Positions 35,218 through 43,562 of a stretch of 45,708 nucleotides of DNA are shown here, piece after piece; position 1 is the first letter of the stretch; each line of letters begins with the position of its first letter. Source of the DNA: Oceanococcus sp041619315. GTDB lineage: Bacteria > Pseudomonadota > Gammaproteobacteria > Nevskiales > Oceanococcaceae. The DNA is taken from positions 1-45,708 of the forward strand of contig JBFKEC010000002.1 of NCBI GenBank assembly GCA_041619315.1, in the 5' to 3' direction. The notes under the pieces are model-generated. The model worked only from the letters and a program-made list of their open reading frames with translations. It had not been told where the DNA came from and did no database searches. A program made the translations under genes and the position numbers.

Positions 35218-36258
35218 ATGAAAGGATCACTCGTCGGCTTGCTGGCCGCTTCAGCAGTCTTCGGCGGCGTTGCCCATGCAGGGGAACAGTCGTTCGATGA
35301 CCGTATTTATGGTGGCTTGATGCTCAACTACATTGATGCGGACAACCAACTGCGTCACATCAATGACAGCCGTGACGGTCTGCGTGTATTCGTTGGCAAG
35401 CAACTCAGCCCAATGTTCGCTGTAGAAGGTTTCGCCTCCTACAACGAATTCGACAAATACGCACCGGGTCCTGGCTACGTCCAGCAAAACCAGAAAGAAG
35501 GTTCGGTAGGTGTTGACCTGCTTGGCTTCCCGCTGCGTTGCACCGGAGCCATCAAACCGTTCGTCAAAGTTGGTGTGGGCGCGACCTACTTCAACGAAGA
35601 CAACACGACCATGAACGTCAGTTTCGGCGGCGGTATCAACTGGGCACTCAACGACAATGGTCTGGCCTTGCGCACCGACGCTGCATGGCGCTACCAGGAC
35701 AGCGACGAAGCGTTTCCGTCCCCGATCGGTGACAACCAGACGGAGTTTGTTCTCGGCTTCGGTGTGATGATGCCGCTGGGCGGCAGTGCACCGATGGTTA
35801 GCGACGGCTGCCCGGCCAAAAAAGCTGAAGCGGCGCCTGCGCCTGCTGCTGCTCCAGAAGCTCCTGTAGCACCTGCAGCTCCGGCTCCAGCTCCGGCGCC
35901 TGCTCCGGCCGCTGCTCCGGCTCCTGAAACCGTTGTGATTTACTTCGCATTCGATTCGGCTGAGCTGAACTCCGCTGCCAAGGCTGCCCTGGATCGCGTT
36001 GCCGCCAACCTGAACAACCGTAACTTTGTGGTTGCGATTGCCAACGGTCATGCGGATGCCACCGGTACCGAGGAATACAACATGGGCCTGTCCGAGCGTC
36101 GCGCCGGTTCAGTCGCCAACTACCTGACCAGCAAAGGTGTTGGGGCCAGCCAGGTGCGTCAGCGCGCCTACGGCGAAACCCGTCCAGCAGCCTCTGACGA
36201 CACGGAAATTGGCCGCGCCAAGAACCGCCGCGTCGAAATCAACCTGCTGCGCCAGTAA
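35218..36258 (+). CDS. OmpA-family outer membrane protein with Ala/Pro linker
   Basis: The 346 residues include a signal peptide (cleavage after AHA, about residue 21), an eight-stranded-type barrel (about 25-190), a disulfide pair candidate (Cys108, Cys198), an Ala/Pro linker (203-236) and an OmpA C-terminal peptidoglycan-binding domain with IYFAFDSAELN, IANGHADATG and RAKNRRVEINL. Codon choice is strongly biased (CTG, CGT, GGT, GCT), as expected for an abundant protein. It follows the TSP3-bearing paralogue by 117 nt and ends at a strong bidirectional terminator. Confidence 0.93.
   Translation: MKGSLVGLLAASAVFGGVAHAGEQSFDDRIYGGLMLNYIDADNQLRHINDSRDGLRVFVGKQLSPMFAVEGFASYNEFDKYAPGPGYVQQNQKEGSVGVDLLGFPLRCTGAIKPFVKVGVGATYFNEDNTTMNVSFGGGINWALNDNGLALRTDAAWRYQDSDEAFPSPIGDNQTEFVLGFGVMMPLGGSAPMVSDGCPAKKAEAAPAPAAAPEAPVAPAAPAPAPAPAPAAAPAPETVVIYFAFDSAELNSAAKAALDRVAANLNNRNFVVAIANGHADATGTEEYNMGLSERRAGSVANYLTSKGVGASQVRQRAYGETRPAASDDTEIGRAKNRRVEINLLRQ
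35824..35925 (+). repeat. Ala/Pro low-complexity linker coding repeat
   Basis: Residues 203-236 of the third OmpA-type protein are almost only Ala and Pro, encoded by GCT/CCA/CCG-type triplets. The stretch links barrel and peptidoglycan domains, replacing the TSP3 repeats of the two paralogues. Confidence 0.8.
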
Positions 36259-36272
36259 GTTTTAAACGTTTC

Positions 36273-36303
36273 AAAAAAGCCCCGGTTTCCGGGGCTTTTT
36301 TTT
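36273..36303 (+). terminator. Strong bidirectional terminator after ompA
   Basis: Stem AAGCCCCGG (36277-36285), loop TTT, CCGGGGCTT, then a run of T to 36303; A-residues precede the stem, so it could also serve the minus strand. It separates the outer-membrane genes from the 5-alpha-reductase operon. Confidence 0.9.
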
Positions 36304-36408
36304 GCCCGTAATAAAAGGAACCTACCTTAAACGCGGGAAGTTGCGGCGTCCGATTGCCGGCACATTGCCACTTTGCCCATGGGGCCGGACTGACATTCCC
36401 GCAACGCT

Positions 36409-37209
36409 ATGAACTGGTATACCGGAAACACCACTTTTGACACCGTACTGACAATCGGTTTCGTCTTTGCCGCACTGACAATTGTCGGCGGCGCGCTCAT
36501 GCCGCAGACACCATACGGTCGCTTTGGCACGGACAAATGGGGCATGGCCCTCAATCCCAAGTTCGGCTGGTGGTTGATGGAGATCCCCGCAACCGTGGTG
36601 TTCCTGTGGTTCTATCTACAGGGCCCGCGCAGCACTGAACTGGTGCCCATGATTCTTGCGGCCGTCTGGCTCATTCATTACGCCAATCGCGGCTGGTTCT
36701 TTCCCTTGTCCATTCGGGTGGCACCGGGGCGCAAAAGCACCTTCAGCATCAGTATCGTGCTCTCGGGCATGTTTGTAACCGCGATTCACGGCTACATGAA
36801 TGCAAGCTGGTTTAACCAGTATGCGCCGCACCTGAATGCCGAGTGGCTGTCCGACCCACGCTTCTGGATCGGCCTGATTGTGTATTACAGCGGCTTTGCC
36901 CTGATCCTGCATTCCGAATGGGTGGTACGCAACCTGCGCGACCCGTCCAAGCTCGCAGCCGGCACACAAAGCGACTACAAGATTCCATATGGCGGCGGCT
37001 ATCGCTATGTTTCAAGTCCCACCTACTTGGGCGAACTCACCGCCTGGACAGGTTTCTCGATCATGACCTGGGGCCTGCCCGGACTCGTCATCCTACTGAT
37101 TTCCGCCGGCAACCTGATTCCTCGCGCAATTGCGACCCAACGCTGGTACCGCGAAAAATTTGCCGACTACCCGACTGATCGCAAAGCGATTTTCCCCTAT
37201 GTTCTCTAG
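36409..37209 (+). CDS. Steroid 5-alpha-reductase (SRD5A1)-like membrane protein
   Basis: The 266-residue polytopic protein aligns with the C-terminal catalytic fold of 3-oxo-5-alpha-steroid 4-dehydrogenases. Conserved features in order are MEIPA with Glu58 (human SRD5A2 Glu57), HYANR with Tyr91 (human Tyr91), SDPRFWIG, HSEWVVRNLR, YKIPYGGGYRYVSSPTYLGEL and RWYREKFADYPTDRKAIFPYVL at the end. Glu and Tyr are the steroid-contacting catalytic residues in the human enzyme. It is expected to reduce the C4-C5 double bond of a 3-oxo steroid or a similar enone with NADPH. It overlaps the next gene by 11 nt. A metazoan-like steroid is not implied; the true substrate is unknown. Confidence 0.87.
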   Translation: MNWYTGNTTFDTVLTIGFVFAALTIVGGALMPQTPYGRFGTDKWGMALNPKFGWWLMEIPATVVFLWFYLQGPRSTELVPMILAAVWLIHYANRGWFFPLSIRVAPGRKSTFSISIVLSGMFVTAIHGYMNASWFNQYAPHLNAEWLSDPRFWIGLIVYYSGFALILHSEWVVRNLRDPSKLAAGTQSDYKIPYGGGYRYVSSPTYLGELTAWTGFSIMTWGLPGLVILLISAGNLIPRAIATQRWYREKFADYPTDRKAIFPYVL

Positions 37210-38005
37210 AGAACAGTTGTTGCAAACCGCCAAGGCCTCGCCGGCAGCGGTCGCCATCCATGACAAGCAGGCCTGGCTTGCGCTGTTTTCTGACGATGCC
37301 GAAGTTCATGATCCGGTGGGTTCGCATGGGCACGCCGGCAGGCAGGCTCTGGAGCGCTTTTACGACACCTTTATTGCGCCCAACCAGATTCGCTTCGATG
37401 TTGACCATGACATGGTGTGCGGCCACACCGTGGTGCGCGATCTGACCATCGTTACGCACATGGGGGGCACCAAGCTGGAAGTGGCCGTACCGCTATACAT
37501 TCGTTATGAAATGGTTGTCGGCCCGGATGAACGTCCACGAGTGCGTCGCTTATATGCGCATTGGGAATTGCTGCCGATGATGTCGCGACAGGTTTTCCAC
37601 CAAGGTCTGGGCACAGGATTTCACGCACTGCTAACATTGAGCGCCAACATGCTGCGCCAGCAAGGCCTCAAAGGTGCGCTGGGTTTTTCGCGGGCATTCT
37701 TTGGCGTAGGCCAGCGTGCCAAACGCAGGGTCGAAGCCTGTCTAAACGCATTGAATCAAGGTGATCGCACAGCGCTGCAGGGCTATTTTTCAGCCACGGC
37801 CCGTGTGGAACTGGCCGGCACCCCGATCAGCCTTCATGAACTGATCGACAGCCTGCATGACCTGCACTGGCAAAAAATGATCGCTGGCGGTCAACATGTG
37901 GTTGTAAGCCTGCACAGGAATCATGAGCGCATGCTTGCGCTGTTCGAATTCGCAGGTGCCGCAGGGATGATTTCTGCCCTCAATATCTACCGCGACACGG
38001 CATAA
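37199..38005 (+). CDS. Tandem NTF2/SnoaL-like protein related to ketosteroid isomerase
   Basis: Two NTF2-like cone folds are joined in 268 residues. The first (about 1-125) has SDDAEVHDPVGSHGHAGRQALERFYDTF, close to the ketosteroid isomerase pattern DDAxVEDPVG, and Asp38 matches the catalytic base Asp38/40. The Tyr and second Asp that form the isomerase oxyanion hole are not evident. The second domain (about 175-266, RVEACLNALNQGDRTALQGYFSATARVEL) lacks that motif. The start at 37199 overlaps the reductase stop, so the genes are coupled. An upstream frame to 37130 is open but lies in the reductase. A role as isomerase or steroid-binding partner is inference. Confidence 0.78.
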   Translation: MFSREQLLQTAKASPAAVAIHDKQAWLALFSDDAEVHDPVGSHGHAGRQALERFYDTFIAPNQIRFDVDHDMVCGHTVVRDLTIVTHMGGTKLEVAVPLYIRYEMVVGPDERPRVRRLYAHWELLPMMSRQVFHQGLGTGFHALLTLSANMLRQQGLKGALGFSRAFFGVGQRAKRRVEACLNALNQGDRTALQGYFSATARVELAGTPISLHELIDSLHDLHWQKMIAGGQHVVVSLHRNHERMLALFEFAGAAGMISALNIYRDTA

Positions 38006-38865
38006 TGCAGGGGCACCCATTGCCCCACACGCGCATGACCAAAGATCACCACGAGGCCGAAAAAACCTTGAATCACGCGCAACGCGTGCTTGAGCATCGT
38101 TTTCTCGACAAAGCGCGCAGCGAGGACGCGCAGGCTGAGGTCGATCATGAGCTTGGCGACAAAATTGCAGGTCTCAAGGGCAATTCTGATGTAATCCGCA
38201 AGTTGCGCGACTTGTCCGGACAAGCCGCACAACTGTGGAAAAACCGCGCTCAACTCAGCAAGAAGCAGATCGTGTATCTGACCGCAGGTCTGCTCTATTT
38301 CATCTCTCCGATTGATGCCGTCACCGATGTCATCCCGCTGCTCGGCTACGTGGATGACGTGGCCGTGCTGGGATGGATACTCAGCCAGATTGTGCCCAGC
38401 GTGACGCGCTTCAAGGACAACACCATCGATCAGGCCACCGATCAGTTGGTCGACAAGGGCCGCGTCGCGCTCAATGAGGTTGTCGACGAACGCACTGATG
38501 AACTGCTGGAAAAGCTCGATAGCGCGGCAGAGGATGCGGTTCAGAAGTACGTCACCGCAGTGGTTATCGGACTTTGGGGTACGACGACAGCTGCCGCACT
38601 CTCGTTGACCGTGAGCCTGTTGAGCGGCGGCTATACGCGCGAATGGATGGCCTACATCGGGGTCACCACACTGCTGGTTCTGATCTGGAATATCAGCGTC
38701 GCTGCATTATTCCTGCGCCAGTACCGCAAACTCGACCAGCGCTGGCAGGAGCGGCTACCTCGGATCATCGGAGCGAAAATTGGTCGCTGGAGACATCTGC
38801 TGGCGGCCAGCCTGCCTATCGCGGCATTAGTCGGTCTCGCCATGGCTCATCTGATGCTGAACTAG
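38005..38865 (+). CDS. DUF1232 (YkvA-like) membrane protein
   Basis: The 286-residue protein carries a DUF1232 segment (TAGLLYFISPIDAVTDVIPLLGYVDDVAVLGWIL, about 93-126). Three further hydrophobic segments follow (about 181-206, 211-236 and 262-284), with a long helical N-terminal domain. Function of DUF1232 is unknown. The ATG overlaps the preceding stop by one base (TAATG), so it is the third gene of the 5-alpha-reductase operon. Its TAG shares the tetranucleotide CTAG with the stop of the convergent adaptor gene. A start at the ATG at 38035 is possible. Confidence 0.85.
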   Translation: MQGHPLPHTRMTKDHHEAEKTLNHAQRVLEHRFLDKARSEDAQAEVDHELGDKIAGLKGNSDVIRKLRDLSGQAAQLWKNRAQLSKKQIVYLTAGLLYFISPIDAVTDVIPLLGYVDDVAVLGWILSQIVPSVTRFKDNTIDQATDQLVDKGRVALNEVVDERTDELLEKLDSAAEDAVQKYVTAVVIGLWGTTTAAALSLTVSLLSGGYTREWMAYIGVTTLLVLIWNISVAALFLRQYRKLDQRWQERLPRIIGAKIGRWRHLLAASLPIAALVGLAMAHLMLN

Positions 38866-39959
38866 GACGCGAGCGCATCCACCTTGGCGGCAAGATCACG
38901 CACCACGTCAACCGCCTGATCCGGCATCAAGCGCTCAGCGCCCCGAACAACGACACGGTCACCTTCATGCAGGTCACCCGTCACGACGACCCATTGTCCA
39001 CGCCCTGCCCCCAGTTCAACCACGACACGTCGCGCATGCGCGGTGTCGTCAACGTGATACACATAGCTGCCCTCACGACGCAGCACCAGTGCATCACGCG
39101 GCACCATGAGCGCAGCTGATTGCGCAGCAGCTGGCATGCGCAATGAAGCCAGTTGTCCGATCACCCAGGCGGGTTGGCTCTGCGGCAATTCAATGCGCGC
39201 CTCGAAGGTCTGCGAACGCGTATCCGCACGCGGTATCAGACTGCGTATAGTCGCCAGCGTCACATCCCGGCCCTGACGGTGCGCCTCCACAACATCACCG
39301 ACCGAAATGTGCGGCAGCCAGGCCAATGGCAGAACTGCGCGCAACTCGACATCGTTTACATTGAACAGCTGCGCCAGATCCTCGCCCCGAGCCACCTCTT
39401 CACCGGCATAGCGAAATTGCTGCGTCACCAACCCATCAAAAGGCGCCACCACCGTAGCTCGGGCAATCTGGTCATCAAGCTGTTTGACCTGAACGCGCGC
39501 AATCTCCAGATCGGCCTTGGCCAGATCGCGCTGGGCGCGCAAATCATCAAGATCAACCACGCTGTAATAATTACTCGCCTGCAACTCGGAAAAGCGCGCC
39601 AGGCGCGACTTCAGATTACTGAGTTGAACTTCATTGCGGCGTATGCGCGCAAGCTGTTCTTCGCGCTGCAAGGTCAACGGAACCACGTCGATGCGGGCTA
39701 ACGCCTGCCCGACTTTGACGCTCTCACCCGCTTCACGCACCCAATCGAGCCGTCCGGCAATGCCAGCGCGCACACGCAACTCCTGCCGACTGTGCACTGT
39801 AGCCGTGGCATTCTGCGCAGCCTGCGCGCTATCACGCCTGACGTGATCCACAACAACGGGCGCGGCGGGCAATTCCGCGGAAAAGGCCGGCCCACACGCA
39901 CCAGCAAGGAAAGCCAGCATGGCCACGCGCACCGTTTGGGTTGCTGTCAAAGTTTTCAT
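38862..39959 (-). CDS. RND efflux periplasmic adaptor (HlyD/MFP family)
   Basis: The 365-residue protein begins with a signal peptide (cleavage about FSA-EL), then a barrel-sandwich lipoyl-like domain (RVRAGIAGRLDWV..GESVKVGQALARID), a helical hairpin (about 95-160), the returning lipoyl half (DQIARATVVAPFDGLV), and a beta-barrel plus membrane-proximal domain. It would bridge the RND pump to an outer-membrane factor. The ATG at 39959 is chosen; a GTG three codons earlier overlaps the pump stop as GTGA. Confidence 0.93.
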   Translation of the reverse strand: MKTLTATQTVRVAMLAFLAGACGPAFSAELPAAPVVVDHVRRDSAQAAQNATATVHSRQELRVRAGIAGRLDWVREAGESVKVGQALARIDVVPLTLQREEQLARIRRNEVQLSNLKSRLARFSELQASNYYSVVDLDDLRAQRDLAKADLEIARVQVKQLDDQIARATVVAPFDGLVTQQFRYAGEEVARGEDLAQLFNVNDVELRAVLPLAWLPHISVGDVVEAHRQGRDVTLATIRSLIPRADTRSQTFEARIELPQSQPAWVIGQLASLRMPAAAQSAALMVPRDALVLRREGSYVYHVDDTAHARRVVVELGAGRGQWVVVTGDLHEGDRVVVRGAERLMPDQAVDVVRDLAAKVDALAS

Positions 39960-39964
39960 AATGC

Positions 39965-42900
39965 TCACACTTGCTCCTCGGTGATTGTGGCTTGCTGTGC
40001 TGCTCGGCCCGGTCGCCCCATGCGCAGCAAAGCCGGCATCAGAATCAGCGTGAACAATGCCGAAACGCTCAACCCACCAACGATGATGGTTGCCAGGCCG
40101 CGATAGATTTCCGCCCCGGTGCCTGGCACCAGCATCAGCGGCAGCATGCCGAAAATACTGGTCAGCGTGCTCATGTAAATCGGCCGCGTACGCTCACGCA
40201 CAGCCACAGCAACGGCATCAGCGCGCGGCAAGCCCTCTCGCTCGGCGCTGCGCGTTCTATCAACCAGCAATATTGAATTGTTTACCACCAGCCCAAGCAA
40301 GATCACAAAACCGCTCATGGTCAGCAGATCCATGGACTGGTAGCTGAACAGATTGAGTAGAGACAAGGCCACTACACCACCAGCAAAGGCTAGTGGCATG
40401 ACCGCAAGCACCAGCACCGCATCACGTGGCGAACGGAACATGGCACTGAGTATGAGCAGCAGAATCAGCAGCGCATACACCAGGTTCATGCCCATTGCCG
40501 TCAGGGCCTGTTGCAGCCCGTCTGCACTGCCGCGGAAATGAACCCCACCGTCGCCACCCAAAACCTTCATGATTGCTGGCTGAACATCGCGTCGCAGCGT
40601 TTCAATCACGTCTTCCAGGGTCTGTTCATCCGGCGGAAAAATGCGCAGCGTGACGGTGCGCTGACCATCGATACGGCGCAGTTCACTCGGCCCCACGCTG
40701 CGTTCAAAGCGGGCCAGTTGCCCGAGTCGCTGCACCCTGCCATCTGGCGTGGCAACCGGCATGTCGGCAAGCGCCTCAGGGTTTGCCCATTTGGGTGCGC
40801 GCAGTATGATATTCATGCGCTCATTGCCATTGAAATACTCGCCGACATACAGGCCATCGGTATAGCTGCGCACTACGCTGCCGAGCGCTGCGCGACTCAT
40901 CTGAGCACGCGCAAGGCTCACATCATCTGGCGCAATCAGCAGTTCTGGCTCGGCCAGATCCAACTCCGGGCGTGGCTGCACCGGAACCCCTGGCATAACC
41001 TCAGCCAAGCGCGCCTGTCCGGCTCGCGCCGCAGCAATCAGACGGTCGAGATCACTGCCATGAATATCCATGTCTATCTGGCGGTTACCGCCACCGGCGA
41101 AATTCAGCAACGAGCCCGGATTGACGAACACGCGGGTGTCGGGGAGATCGGCCAGCACGTCCTCACGCAGCACCTGCATCATTGCATCGGCTTCTTTCGG
41201 GTCTTGCGGATACAGCGCCAGCCCGGTCCAGTCACCATTCCAGGACGACAAGTTGTAGTACGCCACCTGTGGCTGCTTGTCGCCGCGCATATAGGGCTTC
41301 AGGCGATCAACCACGACCTCGGCAAGGTCGTGCCGGATAGCTTGCTGCGACGCGCCGGGCGGCACTGAGAAATTGCCCCACACATTGTCCGAGCGGGCCT
41401 GCGGCAAATAATCGGCAGACGGCATCAAACGCCACGCCAGCAATGCCGCGCCTCCAATCAGCAAAATGGCCCAAAGCAGACGCTGCCAGGCATGTCCGGT
41501 CAGGCGCATGCTCAGCGTTGTCGCCCGCACCCACCAATGGCTCAGGTGATCATGTGCTGTCGTTTGCTGGCCCAGCAACCAGGCTGCGGCCACAGGCAAC
41601 ACGGTCAACGCCGCAATAAGGGATACGCTCACAGCGATCGAAAGGGTCAGTGCCAGGTCAGCAAACAACTGCCCTTCCGGCCCCTGCATGAACAGTATCG
41701 GCAGAAAAATCGCGATGCTGGTGGCGGTGGATGCGAACAGCGCCGGTGCCACTTCAGCCGCACCACTGGCCACAGCAACAGACAGCGGCCGGCCTTGCTC
41801 ACGCAGGCGAATGATGTTTTCCAGCACCACGATGGATGCATCCACCACCAGCCCCACGGCAAAAGCCAGGCCGGCTAGCGAAATCACGTTGAGACTGCGC
41901 CCGCTGAGCTGCAAGGCTACAAATGCCGTGAACAGGCAAATCGGAATACTCAACCCGACCAGCAGCGTGGAGCGCCACTGGCGCAGAAAAACAAACAGCA
42001 CCAGCGTGGCCAATAGCCCGCCCAGGACCAGATTGCCCTGGACCAGTGAAATGGCCCTGCGAATGTGAATCGACGCATCATAGGACAGCTCAATCGCCAA
42101 CCCCTGCGCGGACAGCAATCCGTCATTGAGCAATTCAATTTCACGGTTGACCTGATCAAGTATGGTCACCGTGTTGGAGCCAGATTCTCGGGCGAGCTGA
42201 ATGTAGTAAGCCGGAAATCCATTGCGCAGAGTAAATCCGCGGGCTTCCTCACGCGCGACCGACACCGTGGCCACATCACGCAGATACACCGGCCGCTCAT
42301 CGCGATAAGCCACGATCAATTCACCCAGTGCATCGATCGGTAACTGGCCCAGAAAACGCACGGTGTACTGACGTCGACCCACATCGGCAAAGCCACCCGA
42401 CACGTCCGCTGCGCTGTTCAGCGCGGCCACAATGGCGGGCAGCTCAATACCCATCGCCGCGGCCCGCTCGGCATCAAGTTCAACCCGCACTTCACGCGGC
42501 CGATGACTGTTCAATTCAACCCGCGCCACGCCGGGAATGCGCCCAAGGCGGGGTTCGACCTCGCGCTTGATCACATCATGGAATTCAGCCGGGTCACGCG
42601 GATCATCTTCGCTCAGCGTTCGCACCAACAAGCTAGCCGCATTGCCACCAGAGAAGTCCCAACCGCCCAGATTCACCCACGGGCCATTGGCATCACGCGG
42701 TAAAGGTGGAACCTGTTGCAGACGGTTGATCACGTCCAGATACGCGCGCTGCATATCTGTGCCAATCGCGAACGTCAGATTGACATTGCCACTGCCCTGA
42801 TTGATCTGACTTTCGACCCGTTCAAGGCCAGCAATGGCGCGAAGTACGCGCTCCTGCTGCTCGATCACCACCGACTCCATGTCTGCCGGTGCGGCGCCAC

Positions 42901-43054
42901 GCCAATTGGTAAACACCGTGATCTGCGGCTGATCTATGGCCGGCAACAACTGTATCGGCAACTTGTACAAACTGACCAGGCCCGCGACGGCGATCAATAC
43001 CGCCACAACCGCCACGGTGGCCGTATTGGCTAACGACAAACGCGTTAGATTCAT
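39965..43054 (-). CDS. RND efflux transporter permease subunit
   Basis: Inner-membrane proton-driven exporter of 1029 residues with the duplicated RND fold. TM4 reads GLVVDASIVVLENI with a single Asp405 where AcrB has Asp-Asp, and TM10 reads GLVVNNSILLVDR without the AcrB Lys940. A single TM4 Asp also occurs in the heavy-metal pump CusA. Periplasmic loops are of the HAE-1 type. The start at 43054 is set by GGGGA 6 nt upstream. No outer-membrane channel gene is present in the window. Substrate unknown. Confidence 0.94.
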   Translation of the reverse strand: MNLTRLSLANTATVAVVAVLIAVAGLVSLYKLPIQLLPAIDQPQITVFTNWRGAAPADMESVVIEQQERVLRAIAGLERVESQINQGSGNVNLTFAIGTDMQRAYLDVINRLQQVPPLPRDANGPWVNLGGWDFSGGNAASLLVRTLSEDDPRDPAEFHDVIKREVEPRLGRIPGVARVELNSHRPREVRVELDAERAAAMGIELPAIVAALNSAADVSGGFADVGRRQYTVRFLGQLPIDALGELIVAYRDERPVYLRDVATVSVAREEARGFTLRNGFPAYYIQLARESGSNTVTILDQVNREIELLNDGLLSAQGLAIELSYDASIHIRRAISLVQGNLVLGGLLATLVLFVFLRQWRSTLLVGLSIPICLFTAFVALQLSGRSLNVISLAGLAFAVGLVVDASIVVLENIIRLREQGRPLSVAVASGAAEVAPALFASTATSIAIFLPILFMQGPEGQLFADLALTLSIAVSVSLIAALTVLPVAAAWLLGQQTTAHDHLSHWWVRATTLSMRLTGHAWQRLLWAILLIGGAALLAWRLMPSADYLPQARSDNVWGNFSVPPGASQQAIRHDLAEVVVDRLKPYMRGDKQPQVAYYNLSSWNGDWTGLALYPQDPKEADAMMQVLREDVLADLPDTRVFVNPGSLLNFAGGGNRQIDMDIHGSDLDRLIAAARAGQARLAEVMPGVPVQPRPELDLAEPELLIAPDDVSLARAQMSRAALGSVVRSYTDGLYVGEYFNGNERMNIILRAPKWANPEALADMPVATPDGRVQRLGQLARFERSVGPSELRRIDGQRTVTLRIFPPDEQTLEDVIETLRRDVQPAIMKVLGGDGGVHFRGSADGLQQALTAMGMNLVYALLILLLILSAMFRSPRDAVLVLAVMPLAFAGGVVALSLLNLFSYQSMDLLTMSGFVILLGLVVNNSILLVDRTRSAEREGLPRADAVAVAVRERTRPIYMSTLTSIFGMLPLMLVPGTGAEIYRGLATIIVGGLSVSALFTLILMPALLRMGRPGRAAQQATITEEQV

Positions 43055-43160
43055 GCTGTCTCCCCACATGGCGCACTGCGACGCCTTTATTGATCACCAG
43101 ACCCTATAAAGCGCAGGAAGGTTCCCCCGGGTGGTGTGGTGCGGCCCGGATGCGGGGCCA

Positions 43161-43562
43161 TCAGCGGGCCTGGAAATCGAACACCTGATAGCGCTGCATC
43201 AACGGCGCCATATCGGTTTTGACCGTTGCAATATGGAGCGGATGGTTCAGATATGACGCCAGCGCCTCGGCATCATCAAAACGCAGACTCAAGGCGACGT
43301 CGTAGCTGTCCTCGACCACCGCCCTGTCACTGATCACCACTTCACCAACACGCAACTCGCGCACCCCAGGAATCGCCGAAAGCTTATGCGAAGCCTCAAC
43401 GATCTGCTGCCTGTGCTCGGGATGGCCTGGCTGTTTGAGCCACACCAGAACCACGTGCATCAGATAGGGCGGCTCTAGCGGATGCGCATGCTGGCGCCCC
43501 GCGCAGGCGACCAGCGACAACATCAGGCCGAGTGCGACGAGCGCCTGTCGCCATCGGATCAC
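43161..43562 (-). CDS. Dabb-domain lipoprotein
   Basis: The 133-residue protein has a lipobox LVAC with Cys20, then a short linker and one stress-response A/B-barrel (Dabb) domain: MHVVLVWLKQ, the long helix, YDVALSLRFDDAEALASYLNHPLH. Dabb domains are dimeric small-molecule folds; function here is unknown. The GTG at 43562 overlaps the amidase stop as GTGA; the frame is open four codons further. The lipid anchor on a Dabb domain is uncommon. Confidence 0.78.
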   Translation of the reverse strand: MIRWRQALVALGLMLSLVACAGRQHAHPLEPPYLMHVVLVWLKQPGHPEHRQQIVEASHKLSAIPGVRELRVGEVVISDRAVVEDSYDVALSLRFDDAEALASYLNHPLHIATVKTDMAPLMQRYQVFDFQAR

